From NCBI GenBank assembly GCA_963783945.1, contig CAWAPS010000032.1, positions 1 through 64,000 of the forward strand: 64,000 nt of DNA, given 5' to 3'. The translations under genes were made by a program, and so were the position numbers. Source of the stretch: CAWAPS01 sp963783945 (lineage in GTDB: Bacteria > Actinomycetota > Acidimicrobiia > Acidimicrobiales > Palsa-688). Positions 44,305 to 53,461 of the stretch are shown here, piece after piece (the stretch's first letter is position 1; every line of letters begins with the position of its first letter). Below the pieces are notes generated by a model. It had not been told where the DNA came from. It ran no database searches and was given only the letters and a program-made list of their open reading frames with translations.

Positions 44305-45168
44305 ATGACCACCCGTGCCGCATCCTCGGCGCAGATGAACACCCTCGCCATCGACATCGGCGGCACCGGGTTGAAGGCATCCGTGCTCGACACAGAGGGC
44401 GAGATGGAGCACGCCCGCGTCCGCGTAGACACGCCGTACCCGCTCTCACCGCAAAAGCTCGTGCTCGAGCTGCAGAAGCTGATCAAGGAGCTCCCGCCGT
44501 TCGACCGGGTGTCGGTCGGCTTTCCCGGCATGGTGCGGGGTGGGCACATTCTTTCGGCCCCCCACTTCATCTGCCCGGCCGGGCCGGGCAGCCCACCTGA
44601 GCCGAAGCTGGTGAAGGCCTGGAGCGACTTCGACCTGGCGACCTCCCTCAGCGATATAACCGGCAAGCCGACCAAGGTGGCCAACGACGCCGACCTGCAA
44701 GGCGCGGCGGTGATCCAAGGAGTCGGTTTCGAAGCTGTTCTGACCCTGGGCACCGGCCTCGGGACGGCCTTCTTCTACGAGGGTCAGCTTCTCCCGCACT
44801 TCGAGTTCGCCCACCACCCATTTCTCAAGGGCGGGACCTACAACGAGATCGTGGGCGAAGCGGCGCGCCGCCGGATGGGCACCAAGAAGTGGTTGAAAAG
44901 GGTGAACACGGCGATCGAGACCATCCGGGCCCTGACCTTCTTCGATCACTGCTACATCGGAGGCGGCAATGCCGCCCGGCTCGGGCCGGACCTCCCGGAA
45001 CGGGTTTCGGTCGTCAGCAACGCAGCCGGGATCCTCGGCGGCATCAAGCTGTGGGAACGCACCGAACCGCCGGGGCGGATGCCCCGCCCGGCCCCCCGAC
45101 GGCGGTCCACCACGACGTCGACCCGGTCGAAGGCGGCGGCCAAACCGGCCGAGGCGGCCTCGGAATAG
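44305..45168 (+). CDS. ROK-family kinase, polyphosphate-glucokinase-like
   Basis: The 287-residue protein has the phosphate-1 motif LAIDIGGTGLKASVLD and catalytic region VSVGFPGMVRGG. ANDADLQGAAVIQGVGFEAV holds the catalytic Asp, and LGTGLGTAFFYEGQLLPHFEF binds phosphate. These match actinobacterial PpgK, which phosphorylates glucose with polyphosphate or ATP. The classical ROK zinc site CxCGxxGC is absent, as in PpgK. The tail of about 40 residues is basic and Ala-rich. Confidence 0.85.
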   Translation: MTTRAASSAQMNTLAIDIGGTGLKASVLDTEGEMEHARVRVDTPYPLSPQKLVLELQKLIKELPPFDRVSVGFPGMVRGGHILSAPHFICPAGPGSPPEPKLVKAWSDFDLATSLSDITGKPTKVANDADLQGAAVIQGVGFEAVLTLGTGLGTAFFYEGQLLPHFEFAHHPFLKGGTYNEIVGEAARRRMGTKKWLKRVNTAIETIRALTFFDHCYIGGGNAARLGPDLPERVSVVSNAAGILGGIKLWERTEPPGRMPRPAPRRRSTTTSTRSKAAAKPAEAASE

Positions 45169-45345
45169 CCGGAGGACCGGAGGGGTCGAGGCCACTTCGG
45201 AGAAGGCGGGAAGGGCAGGCCCTTCTCGCCACCTTGAACGGGATGGATTCGCCGGACGAGGTAACCAGCCGCCTGATCGCCGAGGTGGACCGGCGGGCCC
45301 GACCGCGGCCGCCGGGTGGGCCGGAGGGCCGGTTTCCCCCGTCGG

Positions 45346-46602
45346 CTAGGCGCCGAGCCGAACCAGCTTCAGCCGGGCGCCGGGAGGCAGCTCGGCCACC
45401 GCCCGGCGGTGCCGGTCTCGCAACTCGGCGAGTGACGGAGTGGGCATCCGTTGACCAGCTACTACGACCGTCGACTGCAAAGGTCGCCCGCCGGCCGGCG
45501 GGCCGGGTTCAGATGCCGGCCCCACGAGCTCCTCGGCCCGTCGGGCGACTCTCCACGCCCGTTTGCGCCCCCCGAGGGTGGCCTTTCCAGGCGACCGCTT
45601 GGCGACGTCGTGGTCACCCACCGAGACCAGCTTGTAGATGAGCCCGGCTGTCGGGAAGCCGGAACCGGTCACCACACTGGTACCCGCCCCGTATCCGTCG
45701 GCCGGCGACGTGGCCAGCTTCCGGATGGCGTCCTCGTCCAGGTCTCCGGTGACGATCACCCTGGTAGCCGTGGCGCCCAGGGCATCCAGGAGGGTGCGGG
45801 CCCGATGGGCTTCCGCCACCAGGTCGCCCGAGTCGATTCGTATGGCCCCGAGATCCGGTCCCGCCACGTCCACCGCCAGCCGGATGGCCCGCTCCGTGTC
45901 GAAGGTGTCCACCAGGAGCGTGGTCGCCGGGCCCAGGGCCATCACCTGGGCCTCGAATGCCGCCCTTTCGTCGCGGAACAACAGCGTGAAGGCATGGGCT
46001 GCGGTTCCCGCCGTCGGCACTCCGTACGACCGCCCCGCTTCGAGGTTGGACGTAGAGGCGAATCCACCCAGATAGGCGGCTCGGGCTGCCGCGACGGCGG
46101 CGTTGACGTCGGTCCGCCGGCTGCCCATCTCTATGACCGGCCGGTCGCCCGCAGCCGATGCGATCAGCGAAGCGGCGGCGGCGACTGCGCTGTCGTGGTT
46201 GAGGATCGAAAGGGTGAGCGTCTCCAATAGCACGCTCTCCCCGAACGTCCCCTCGATGGTCATAACGGGCGAGCCGTCGGTGTACAGCTCGCCTTCCGAG
46301 TAGGCGTGCACGTCGCCGCCAAACCGGTACTCGCCCAGCCATTCCAGCGTCCGGTCCGACACGACCCGGCGTTCGGCCAACCAGCTGATCTCCGCCGGCC
46401 CGAAGCAAAACGACTCCAGGGCGTCCAGCCATCGCTCGACTCCAGCGAAGACGCCGTAGCGCCGGCCGGGTGGCAGGCCCCGGGTGAATACCTCGACGGT
46501 GACGCGCTCACCGGCCGTGCCGGCCCGCAAGGCGGCGTCGAGCATGGTCAGCTCGTACCGATCGGTCATCAGGGCGGTGGAGGTCAACGGCTGCGGGGCC
46601 AC
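45346..46602 (-). CDS. pncB: nicotinate phosphoribosyltransferase
   Basis: It makes nicotinate mononucleotide from nicotinate and PRPP in NAD salvage. The 418-residue protein has LMTDRYELTML near the start, MGSRRTDVNAAVAAARAAYL, then GFASTSNLEAGRSYGVPTAGTAAHAF and IRIDSGDLV. GTG 46602 is chosen because AGGAGG lies five bases before it; the longest frame starts at 46608. It overlaps the end of the GatD gene, so the three genes murT-gatD-pncB look like one transcript. Confidence 0.94.
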   Translation of the reverse strand: MAPQPLTSTALMTDRYELTMLDAALRAGTAGERVTVEVFTRGLPPGRRYGVFAGVERWLDALESFCFGPAEISWLAERRVVSDRTLEWLGEYRFGGDVHAYSEGELYTDGSPVMTIEGTFGESVLLETLTLSILNHDSAVAAAASLIASAAGDRPVIEMGSRRTDVNAAVAAARAAYLGGFASTSNLEAGRSYGVPTAGTAAHAFTLLFRDERAAFEAQVMALGPATTLLVDTFDTERAIRLAVDVAGPDLGAIRIDSGDLVAEAHRARTLLDALGATATRVIVTGDLDEDAIRKLATSPADGYGAGTSVVTGSGFPTAGLIYKLVSVGDHDVAKRSPGKATLGGRKRAWRVARRAEELVGPASEPGPPAGGRPLQSTVVVAGQRMPTPSLAELRDRHRRAVAELPPGARLKLVRLGA

Positions 46603-47357
46603 CGCCACCTCCTACTCGTCCCGGCACCAGACGACGCCGCGGCCAATCGCTCCTGGCGCAGCTCCAGGCTCTCCTCGTCGTCGAGGGGGGCGAGGTCGCC
46701 CACCACCCATGTAAGGAGGAGGTCGGCGAGAGCAGGATTTCGGGCCAGGACGGGACCGTGCAGGTAGGTTCCGACGACCTTTCCTGCCCATGCACCATCG
46801 ATACCCGAGCCGTCGCCATTGCCCGACCCGAGCCGGACCTGGCCGAGCTCGGACGCCCCGGGGCCGACGGTCGTCACCCCCGCGTGGTTCTCGTACCCGC
46901 TGAGGGTGGGAAGAGCCAGGGCCCGGACCGGCTCGACCACGATCTCCCCCACCGCCCTCGGTCCCAGGCCCCGCCGGGTGACGCAATCGATCAGCCCCAG
47001 GCCGTCGGCCTCGACCCCGTCGGGACCGACGAAGCTGGTGCCGAGGATCTGCATTCCTGCGCACACGGCAAGGACGGCGGAGCCGCGGTCCACCGCCCGG
47101 CGCAGCGGTCCCCCGGCCCGGGTGCCGAGCTGCGTCGCCGCCAACGCCTGCGGAAGGTCCTCCCCCCCTCCCACCACGTACAACTCGCAGTTCTCAGGTA
47201 CCGAATCGCCCGAGTGGACGGTGAGGACGCAGGCGTCGATGCCACGCCAGGCCAGCCGCTGGGCCAGGATCACGGCGTTGCCCGAATCTCCGTACGTGCC
47301 GAGAAGGTCGGGAAAAAGAAGGGCCACCATGACCCTCGACCCGTCCCCTCCACTCAT
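46584..47357 (-). CDS. gatD: lipid II isoglutaminyl synthase, glutaminase subunit GatD
   Basis: The 257-residue class I glutamine amidotransferase (CobB/CobQ-like) starts VMVALLFPDLLGTYGDSGNAVIL. It has the nucleophile Cys in AVLAVCAGMQILG and the His of the catalytic pair in GTYLHGPVLARNPALAD. With MurT it amidates the D-glutamate of lipid II, a step needed for normal peptidoglycan crosslinking. The start overlaps the murT stop by 4 bases. Confidence 0.92.
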   Translation of the reverse strand: MSGGDGSRVMVALLFPDLLGTYGDSGNAVILAQRLAWRGIDACVLTVHSGDSVPENCELYVVGGGEDLPQALAATQLGTRAGGPLRRAVDRGSAVLAVCAGMQILGTSFVGPDGVEADGLGLIDCVTRRGLGPRAVGEIVVEPVRALALPTLSGYENHAGVTTVGPGASELGQVRLGSGNGDGSGIDGAWAGKVVGTYLHGPVLARNPALADLLLTWVVGDLAPLDDEESLELRQERLAAASSGAGTSRRWRWPRSR

Positions 47358-48613
47358 GCCAGTCTCGCTCTCAGCTGCTGGAACGACGTGTAGTTGGCCA
47401 CCACGTCGACCGACGGTGCGCCGGCCGCGGAGATCGATCTCACCAGGTCGCCCTCCCGCACGTGCTCCACGCCGGCATAACGAAGGCGGACCGCCAGGTC
47501 ACGGCTGCGTTCGCCGGTCGCTACGACCAGCCGGCCTTGGAGGCGCTCGAACGGCACGTCCCAGAGCCAGGACGGATCGCGCCCGTCGGCTATACGCGCA
47601 TTGATCGCAACTACAACCGGCAGGGGGGCGGGGCGGAGAAAGTCGAACACCTCGAGCCAGCCGGCCGGGTTCTTGGCCAGGAGCAGCCTGGCTTCGCAGG
47701 CTCCGACCCGGACGACCGCGTAGCGCCCTTCTATTTCGTTCAGGCGGCCGATGGCCGCCGCCGCCGCTCCCGGGTCGGCGTCGAGGACCGAGGCGACAGT
47801 CAGGGCCATGGCGGCGTTGGCCTGATTGGCTCTGCCCGGTAGTGATAGTTGCAGAGGGATGCGGGTGCCGTCCCGCCCCACGACCATGCCGTCCGCAATG
47901 CGGACATCCGGCTCCGGCCGGCACAAGTCGCAGCTCCGGCACCTCCAGCCATCGCCTGAGCGGTCGAAGTCCACCCGCCCCCCGCACTTCGGGCAGCCCG
48001 ACGCGTCCTGGGTCCACGGCTGGCCGGCGGCGACCCAGCGCACGTCGCTCGCCGGGAGGGCCCCCCAAACGACCAGGGGGTCGTCGGCGTTGGCCACCAC
48101 CGTGACGCCGGGGTGGGCGGCGAACGTCTCCCGCCAGGAGGCCGCCAGACTCCGCACCTCGTTGTTGCGGTCCAGCTGGTCCCGGCTCAGATTGAGCAAC
48201 GCCACTGCACGCGGTCGCGTGGCATCGACGACCCGGCCGAGCCAGGCTTCGTCGACCTCCAGCACTCCTCGTCTCTGCCCGTCCTGGGCCAGGGCGGAGG
48301 CCAGGCCCGGAGGGAGGTTGGCCCCGACCAGGTTGGTGGCCACCGGACCGGACGTAGACAGGGCGGCCCGGACGAGGCTGGTAGTGGTGGTCTTGCCATT
48401 CGTCCCCGACACCAGCACCAGTGTCCGGCCGGCCGCCAGGCGCTGCAGCGCTCGAGGATCTACCGCCAGGATGGCCCGCCCACCGATCACCGACCCGCCC
48501 CCCCGGCCGAGCCGTCTGGATGCCGCGGCCACCAGGCCCCCCAACCCGGCGGCGGCCCTGGTTCGAACGGGCAGCGGCCCTCGTGACGGCGCGGAAGCGG
48601 GGATCTGGACCAC
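47354..48613 (-). CDS. murT: lipid II isoglutaminyl synthase, ligase subunit MurT
   Basis: The 419-residue Mur-ligase-like protein has the ATP loop LVLVSGTNGKTTTTSLVRAA and LLNLSRDQLDRNNEV. The Cys4 zinc ribbon typical of MurT is CPKCGGRVDFDRSGDGWRCR followed by SCDLC. The C-terminal DUF1727 domain includes LLLAKNPAGWLEVFDFL. It activates the D-Glu carboxylate with ATP, and GatD supplies ammonia. GTG 48613 is chosen because the frame upstream is not MurT-like and would run into the divergent DoxX promoter. Confidence 0.93.
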   Translation of the reverse strand: MVQIPASAPSRGPLPVRTRAAAGLGGLVAAASRRLGRGGGSVIGGRAILAVDPRALQRLAAGRTLVLVSGTNGKTTTTSLVRAALSTSGPVATNLVGANLPPGLASALAQDGQRRGVLEVDEAWLGRVVDATRPRAVALLNLSRDQLDRNNEVRSLAASWRETFAAHPGVTVVANADDPLVVWGALPASDVRWVAAGQPWTQDASGCPKCGGRVDFDRSGDGWRCRSCDLCRPEPDVRIADGMVVGRDGTRIPLQLSLPGRANQANAAMALTVASVLDADPGAAAAAIGRLNEIEGRYAVVRVGACEARLLLAKNPAGWLEVFDFLRPAPLPVVVAINARIADGRDPSWLWDVPFERLQGRLVVATGERSRDLAVRLRYAGVEHVREGDLVRSISAAGAPSVDVVANYTSFQQLRARLA

Positions 48614-48664
48614 GACCGGCCCGAGGGTACCGTGGAGTGGGCTCGCGAAGGTACCGTAACGGCC

Positions 48665-49198
48665 ATGAGATCTCGCCTCGCTCCGGTACGTAACCCCCAC
48701 GATGGACCAGCGCTCCTGCTGCGCCTGGCCGTCGGGCCGATGCTGATGGCCCACGGTTACAACAAGGTGTTCGGGAAGGGTGGGCTCGAAGGGACGACGC
48801 GCTGGTTCGGCTCCCTCGGGCTGCACCCGCCGGAGGTCCACGCCCGCATGGCGGCCGCGACCGAGCTCGGGGCCGGAGCGCTCATCACGATGGGGGCGGC
48901 CAGCCCGCTCCCCGCCGCCGCCGCCATCGGGCTAATGGCGACCGCAGCTCGCACCGATCACCGTGGCAAGGGCTTCTTCGTGTTCAAGGGAGGTTGGGAG
49001 TACACGGGGGTGGTCGCGGCGGTGGCCGCGACCATTGCGGCACTCGGCCCCGGGCGCTTCTCCGTAGACGCCTGGCTCGGCCGGCTGCGCACCGGCACCC
49101 GCTGGGGTCTCCTGGCCGTCGCCATCGGGGTGTTGTCGTCGACCGCCCTGATCGCCGCCAGCTACCACCCCGATGAGAAGCCCGACGACGAGACCTAG
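48665..49198 (+). CDS. DoxX family membrane protein
   Basis: The 177-residue protein has four membrane segments. The family entry is LLLRLAVGPMLMAHGYNKVF, followed by the amphipathic FGSLGLHPPEVHARMAAATE and LGAGALITMGAASPLPAAAA. The last segment is GLLAVAIGVLSSTALIA. DoxX proteins are linked to redox stress, but the reaction is unclear. The stop overlaps the next gene by one base (TAGTG). Confidence 0.9.
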   Translation: MRSRLAPVRNPHDGPALLLRLAVGPMLMAHGYNKVFGKGGLEGTTRWFGSLGLHPPEVHARMAAATELGAGALITMGAASPLPAAAAIGLMATAARTDHRGKGFFVFKGGWEYTGVVAAVAATIAALGPGRFSVDAWLGRLRTGTRWGLLAVAIGVLSSTALIAASYHPDEKPDDET

Positions 49199-50214
49199 TG
49201 GCCCGCACGTCCTCCGACGACCGGGTGACCATCAACGCGGCCGGCCGGGTCGTGGAGGTGAGCCATCCGGAGAAGGTGCTGTTCCCGGCCTCCGGTCACA
49301 CCAAGCTCGACCTGGTCAATTACTACCTGCAGGTGGAGGGACCTCTGCTGGCGGCCATGGGCGGCCGCCCGGTCCTCCTCCAGCGGTTCCCGAACGGGGC
49401 GGGGGGATCGTCGTTCTTCCAGAAGCGGATACCTGACAGCCGTCCGGACTGGCTGGAGACGACCGTCGTGTCGACGCCCAACGGAACCTTGTCGCGGGCT
49501 CTGGTCGCGGCGGACATAGCCCACATCCTCTGGGCCGTGAACCTGGCCTGCCTGGGCTTCCACGTATGGCCCAACCTGGCGGCCGACCCCGACCACGCCG
49601 ACGAGTTGCGGATCGACCTGGACCCCTCCCCGGGGGTCGACTTCGAGATGGTCAGGGAGGCGGCCGGCGAGGTGCGCGACCTGTTGTCCGAGGTCGGCCT
49701 TACCGGCCTGCCCAAGACCACTGGCAACCGGGGCATCCACGTGTACGTCCGGCTGCTGGCCCAGTGGACCTCAATCGACGTGCGGGCGGCTGCCGTCGCC
49801 GTGGCCCGCGAGTTGGAGCGGCGCCGGCCCGACCTGATAACGGCGGCGTGGTGGAAGGAGGAGCGCGGCACCCGCGTGTTCGTCGATTTCAACCAGAACG
49901 CCCCGCACAAGACGGTGTTCGGGGCCTGGTCGGTCCGGGCCCGGCCCGGGGCGCAGGTCTCGACGCCTTTCGGCTGGGACGAGCTGCCCCGCATCAAGCC
50001 CGACGAGCTGACCCTCGCGGTTGTTCCCGAACGGGTGGCTTCCGCCGGGGACCCCTGGGCCGGGGCGGTGCCCGACTCGCTCGAGCCCCTGTTGGAGTGG
50101 TCCCGGCGGGACCTCGGGTCCGGACTGGTGGACGCCCCTTGGCCCCCCGTCTACCCCAAGATGCCGGGCGAAGCGCCGCGGGTAGCCCCGAGTCGGGCCA
50201 AGAAGATGTCGTAG
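49198..50214 (+). CDS. LigD-type primase-polymerase domain protein
   Basis: The 338-residue protein is a stand-alone PolDom of the archaeo-eukaryotic primase fold. VEVSHPEKVLFPASGHTKLD is the typical start. IDLDP (about residues 139-143) carries the metal-binding Asp pair, then TGNRGIHVYVRL, FVDFNQNAPHKTVFGAWSVR and STPFGWDEL. In bacterial end joining it adds nucleotides at DNA breaks with Ku and a ligase. Neither ku nor a ligase domain gene is in this window. Confidence 0.93.
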   Translation: MARTSSDDRVTINAAGRVVEVSHPEKVLFPASGHTKLDLVNYYLQVEGPLLAAMGGRPVLLQRFPNGAGGSSFFQKRIPDSRPDWLETTVVSTPNGTLSRALVAADIAHILWAVNLACLGFHVWPNLAADPDHADELRIDLDPSPGVDFEMVREAAGEVRDLLSEVGLTGLPKTTGNRGIHVYVRLLAQWTSIDVRAAAVAVARELERRRPDLITAAWWKEERGTRVFVDFNQNAPHKTVFGAWSVRARPGAQVSTPFGWDELPRIKPDELTLAVVPERVASAGDPWAGAVPDSLEPLLEWSRRDLGSGLVDAPWPPVYPKMPGEAPRVAPSRAKKMS

Positions 50215-50292
50215 CGGAGGCGCACAGCTCTTCGTCGGGCTGGCCGCCGGCTTTTCGCCCACCCGAGCTCATAGGTGGGATGGGATGCTGTA

Positions 50293-50310
50293 GCGGGCGA
50301 TACCGCCCGC
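50293..50310. terminator. hairpin between convergent genes
   Basis: GCGGGCG-ATAC-CGCCCGC is a perfect 7-base stem with a tetraloop, lying between the ends of the LigD-type and VirD4-like genes. There is no T tract, so it may stop transcription only weakly or in both directions. Confidence 0.45.
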
Positions 50311-50381
50311 AAATGAGAGGCGCCGGCAGCGGGGTACGTGGAGATGGGGACGGGTCGATGGCCCGGTAAACCCTAGGTGAT

Positions 50382-52128
50382 TTAGGTGGTGTTTGGTGAA
50401 GCTCCGATGGCGGCCTTTCGCCGCAGCTTCCGGTCGCGATACCAGGGCCGCAGGCGCAGCCGCACCGGGGGCAGGTGCCCGTAGACGAGCACCCCGTCCC
50501 CTGGCGGGATCCGTCGCAGCTCGTCGGTCGGAGCCAGACGCCTGAACACGGTGGCCCTCGAACTGGTGCGCCGGCCGTCGCGGAGGTCGTGGGTGACGGT
50601 CTCCTCGCTCACCGCTTGTTCACCGGCCAGGCCCGAGATCATGTCGAGGGTGGACAGGTCCGACACGCCAGACAACAGGACCTTGGCCCGGTGATTGTTG
50701 GCGATGGTGCGCGCCCGCTCGGGGCCATACCGGGCGCCCAGCTGCGAGAGGTCCTGGCAGACCGTGACCAGCTGGATCCCGAGTCCGGCTCCGGTCGAAG
50801 CCAGGGTGTCGAGATCGCGCACCGGTGCGATGTTGGCTGCCTCGTCGAGAACGAGGAGAAGGGGAGGGTCCAGGGGGCGCCCGCTGGAATTCACCCGCTG
50901 AACCGCTTCAGCGACGGTCGCCGAGACGATTGCCGCGAAGAGCCCCTGTACCCGGTTCTGCTCATGACTGGGGCCGCAGAGGTAAAGGCTTCCTCCCGTG
51001 TTGAGCATCTGCGACAGGTCCACATCGCAAGCCGCCGTCGAAGCGGCGACAACCGGGTCCTCGAAGGGAGCAAGAACGGTCTCGAGCGTGGTGCTCACCG
51101 AGCTGCGGATCCGTTCGTCACGCCCGGCGCAGGCGCTCAGAGCCGAGCGCGGCGTCCGCCTCACCAGCCAGCTCCAGGAAACCGAGCGCCTCCTCGAAGT
51201 CTCCGGCATTTGTCCACGCCACAACCTCGGCCATGCTCATGCCCGCCGTTCTCGCGGCAAGGAGTAGTGGGGCGAGCTGCTTGGCTGCCGCCGCGTACCA
51301 GAACGCGGCGTCGGCCATGCCGGTGCGGGCCGGAGTGGCGTCGACCAACCAGGCCGCCACCCGTTGGGCGTCGGACCACCCGTCGCACGCCCCGAGGGGG
51401 GTCCACCGGGCGAGTGGCTCGAGTCCCGATGTCCGGGTCGGGTCGAATATCTGGCACGACCCCGACCTCGAACGCCATCTGAGGGTGGTGGCGGCGAGAT
51501 CGTCCTTGACCGAGGTGGCGACCACCGGCCCCACCCAATCGAGTAGGGCCGGTATGGCCAGGCCGCTCGTCTTGCCCGACTGGGTCGGGCCGATCACCAA
51601 GACCGAATGACGGGTCTCGGTCGCCAGGAGCCGCGTCCTGACCCCCGGGACGCCGGCCCGGCCGAGGACCAGGCGGCCCTGACGACCCGGCCGGTGGCTC
51701 CTGATCGGCCGAGTGTCGCATCGGGTAGCCCAGCGGGCCCCGGTGGTCCCGCCGGGATGCGGGCGTTGGGCCCACCGGCCACCCGGCGCCCGCCGTCGTC
51801 GCCCCCGCCGGCACATGAGCGCGACCGCCAACAGCGGGAGAATCAGGCCCGTGGCCCATCCGTACATGACGATCGGGCCCGGCAGGGCGGCCCGGGTGGG
51901 CGCCGGCCACGCCAGGCGAGGGTCGCCGAGGTGGTGGGGCAGGGCGGCCACGATCGAACCGACGTCGCGCCCGGGGACCCGGGGCCACCGGCCGAGGGCA
52001 ACCCGGCCGGCGATCTCCCCGGTCGCCCACACCCACGCCGCGGTGGCCAGGCCGCCCGCCGCGACGACCACGATCGAGGCGTCCCCCCGCCCCGGGTGAT
52101 GGGGCGGGTGTGGTTGACGGTTCACCAC
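50382..52128 (-). pseudogene. TraG/VirD4-like coupling ATPase, frameshifted
   Basis: The frame from GTG 52128 gives two membrane segments, a basic linker, Walker A (VLVIGPTQSGKTSGLAIPAL) and part of the NTPase domain, then stops at 51118. The next frame, ending at 50382, continues exactly from there: ALGSERLRRA joins to GRDERIRSSVSTTLETV. It carries Walker B (LLLVLDEAANIAPV) and the C-terminal part. A single-base change in the GGGC run near 51120 explains the break. The intact protein would be about 580 residues and would couple DNA or protein substrates to the secretion channel. It is the last gene of the type IV cluster. Sequencing error or true inactivation cannot be told apart. Confidence 0.85.
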
Positions 52129-52171
52129 CGCCTCGCCGTCTGGCTCGGACCCTCGCCCACCTCCGTCAAAG

Positions 52172-53461
52172 TCACGGTCCCGGCCTGCCGGTCATGGCGG
52201 CGTCGGTGTCGACCAGCGCCGCTTCGTCGCGCCCGACGGCGTGCTCGACCAGGAACGACCGCTCCCCCACCTTCCACAGCGCCACTCCGCGCGGCAGATG
52301 GGCGATCAGCGCCTTTTCGGTGTCCGAAAGGCCCAGGAGGGCGGCGGTCACCTCCGCCTCCGAGGGCGGTTGGCCGAACACGACCCGGGTCTCAGAATCG
52401 GCGAGGAGACCCTCGGCCAGCTTTTGCTCCGAGGAGCCGTCGACTCCGGCCGAGCGCAGATCTGAGAGGCGGTGAACGACGGCGACATTGGCCACCCCGA
52501 AAGCCCGGGAGAGCTTGAACGTCGCCTGAAGCCACCGGGTCGTTTCCAAGTCCCGCAGGATGGCCCACGCCTCATCGATGATCACCAGTCGTTTGGAACC
52601 TTCGTTCCTGGCGAGGGTCGTCTGGAGCCACGCCGTGGCACAGGCCATCAGCATCGGGAGGGCCGGGGACGCGAAGACCGCGGAGAGGTCGAGAATCACC
52701 ATCGGACCTTCCAGATCGAGGCCAGACGAGGTAGGCCCGTCGAACATGCCGCGGAGGTCGCCTTCAGCGAGGCGACGCAACTCCAGGGCCACCAGCCGCC
52801 CGTCACCGGCAAGCCCCGCGGCGTCGGTGCGGACGGTCGCGGCCAGATCGGCGGGCGGGTCGAAGAGGGCCGCCACCACATCAGGCAATGCGGGCTGGTG
52901 GCGGGCCCGGCTGGCGGCGCGCACCGCCAGGTCCACCGCCGTCCGTTCGATCGAGGTGAGGCGGCGACCGAACGACGAAGCCACGATCGCGCAGGTGAGC
53001 TCGGCCCGCCAGCGCAGCGTGGCATCGGCCGTGGCGGCGATATCGGCAGACCGGCGCGGCATGTTCCGGGGCGGAACCCCCGAGCCCGGGTATTCGAGGG
53101 GGTTCAGGCGCAGATGACCTCCGGGGGCCAAGCGGAGGGCGGTAGCCCCGCAGGCCCGGGCCAGCGGACCGTACTCACCCTTGGGGTCGACCACCCAGGC
53201 TCTCCGGCCGAACGCCAGCTGTCGCCAGACGAATGTCTTCACGAATGTGGACTTCCCCCGGCCGATCTGGCCGAGCACGAGAAGGTTCGGGTTGGTCACC
53301 ACGCCCCGGCGGTACAGCTCCCAAGGATCGAAACAGAACGGTCCGCCGAACAGGTCCCGTCCGATCAGAGGTCCGTGCTCGCCGAGACAGCCGTCGGAGA
53401 CGAACGGGTAGATCGCTTGAAGGTTGGCGGTCGTGGCTCGGTGCGGCGGCGGGGACCTCAC
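52172..53461 (-). CDS. VirB4-like ATPase
   Basis: The 429-residue protein is the C-terminal NTPase part of a VirB4/TraC-like ATPase. Walker A is LLVLGQIGRGKSTFVKTFVW, then AWVVDPKGEY, Walker B KRLVIIDEAWAILRD and the arginine-finger region VAVVHRLSDLRS. The N-terminal VirB4 domain is missing here but may be supplied by the SCO6880-like protein encoded immediately upstream; stop TAA and start GTG touch. It would drive pilus assembly or substrate transfer at the inner membrane. Confidence 0.9.
   Translation of the reverse strand: MRSPPPHRATTANLQAIYPFVSDGCLGEHGPLIGRDLFGGPFCFDPWELYRRGVVTNPNLLVLGQIGRGKSTFVKTFVWRQLAFGRRAWVVDPKGEYGPLARACGATALRLAPGGHLRLNPLEYPGSGVPPRNMPRRSADIAATADATLRWRAELTCAIVASSFGRRLTSIERTAVDLAVRAASRARHQPALPDVVAALFDPPADLAATVRTDAAGLAGDGRLVALELRRLAEGDLRGMFDGPTSSGLDLEGPMVILDLSAVFASPALPMLMACATAWLQTTLARNEGSKRLVIIDEAWAILRDLETTRWLQATFKLSRAFGVANVAVVHRLSDLRSAGVDGSSEQKLAEGLLADSETRVVFGQPPSEAEVTAALLGLSDTEKALIAHLPRGVALWKVGERSFLVEHAVGRDEAALVDTDAAMTGRPGP

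Noticed and set aside
45233..45345. Short plus-strand frame MDSPDEVTSRLIAEVDRRARP after the ROK kinase
   Set aside because: No stop before it runs antisense into pncB and no ribosome site; not supported as a gene.
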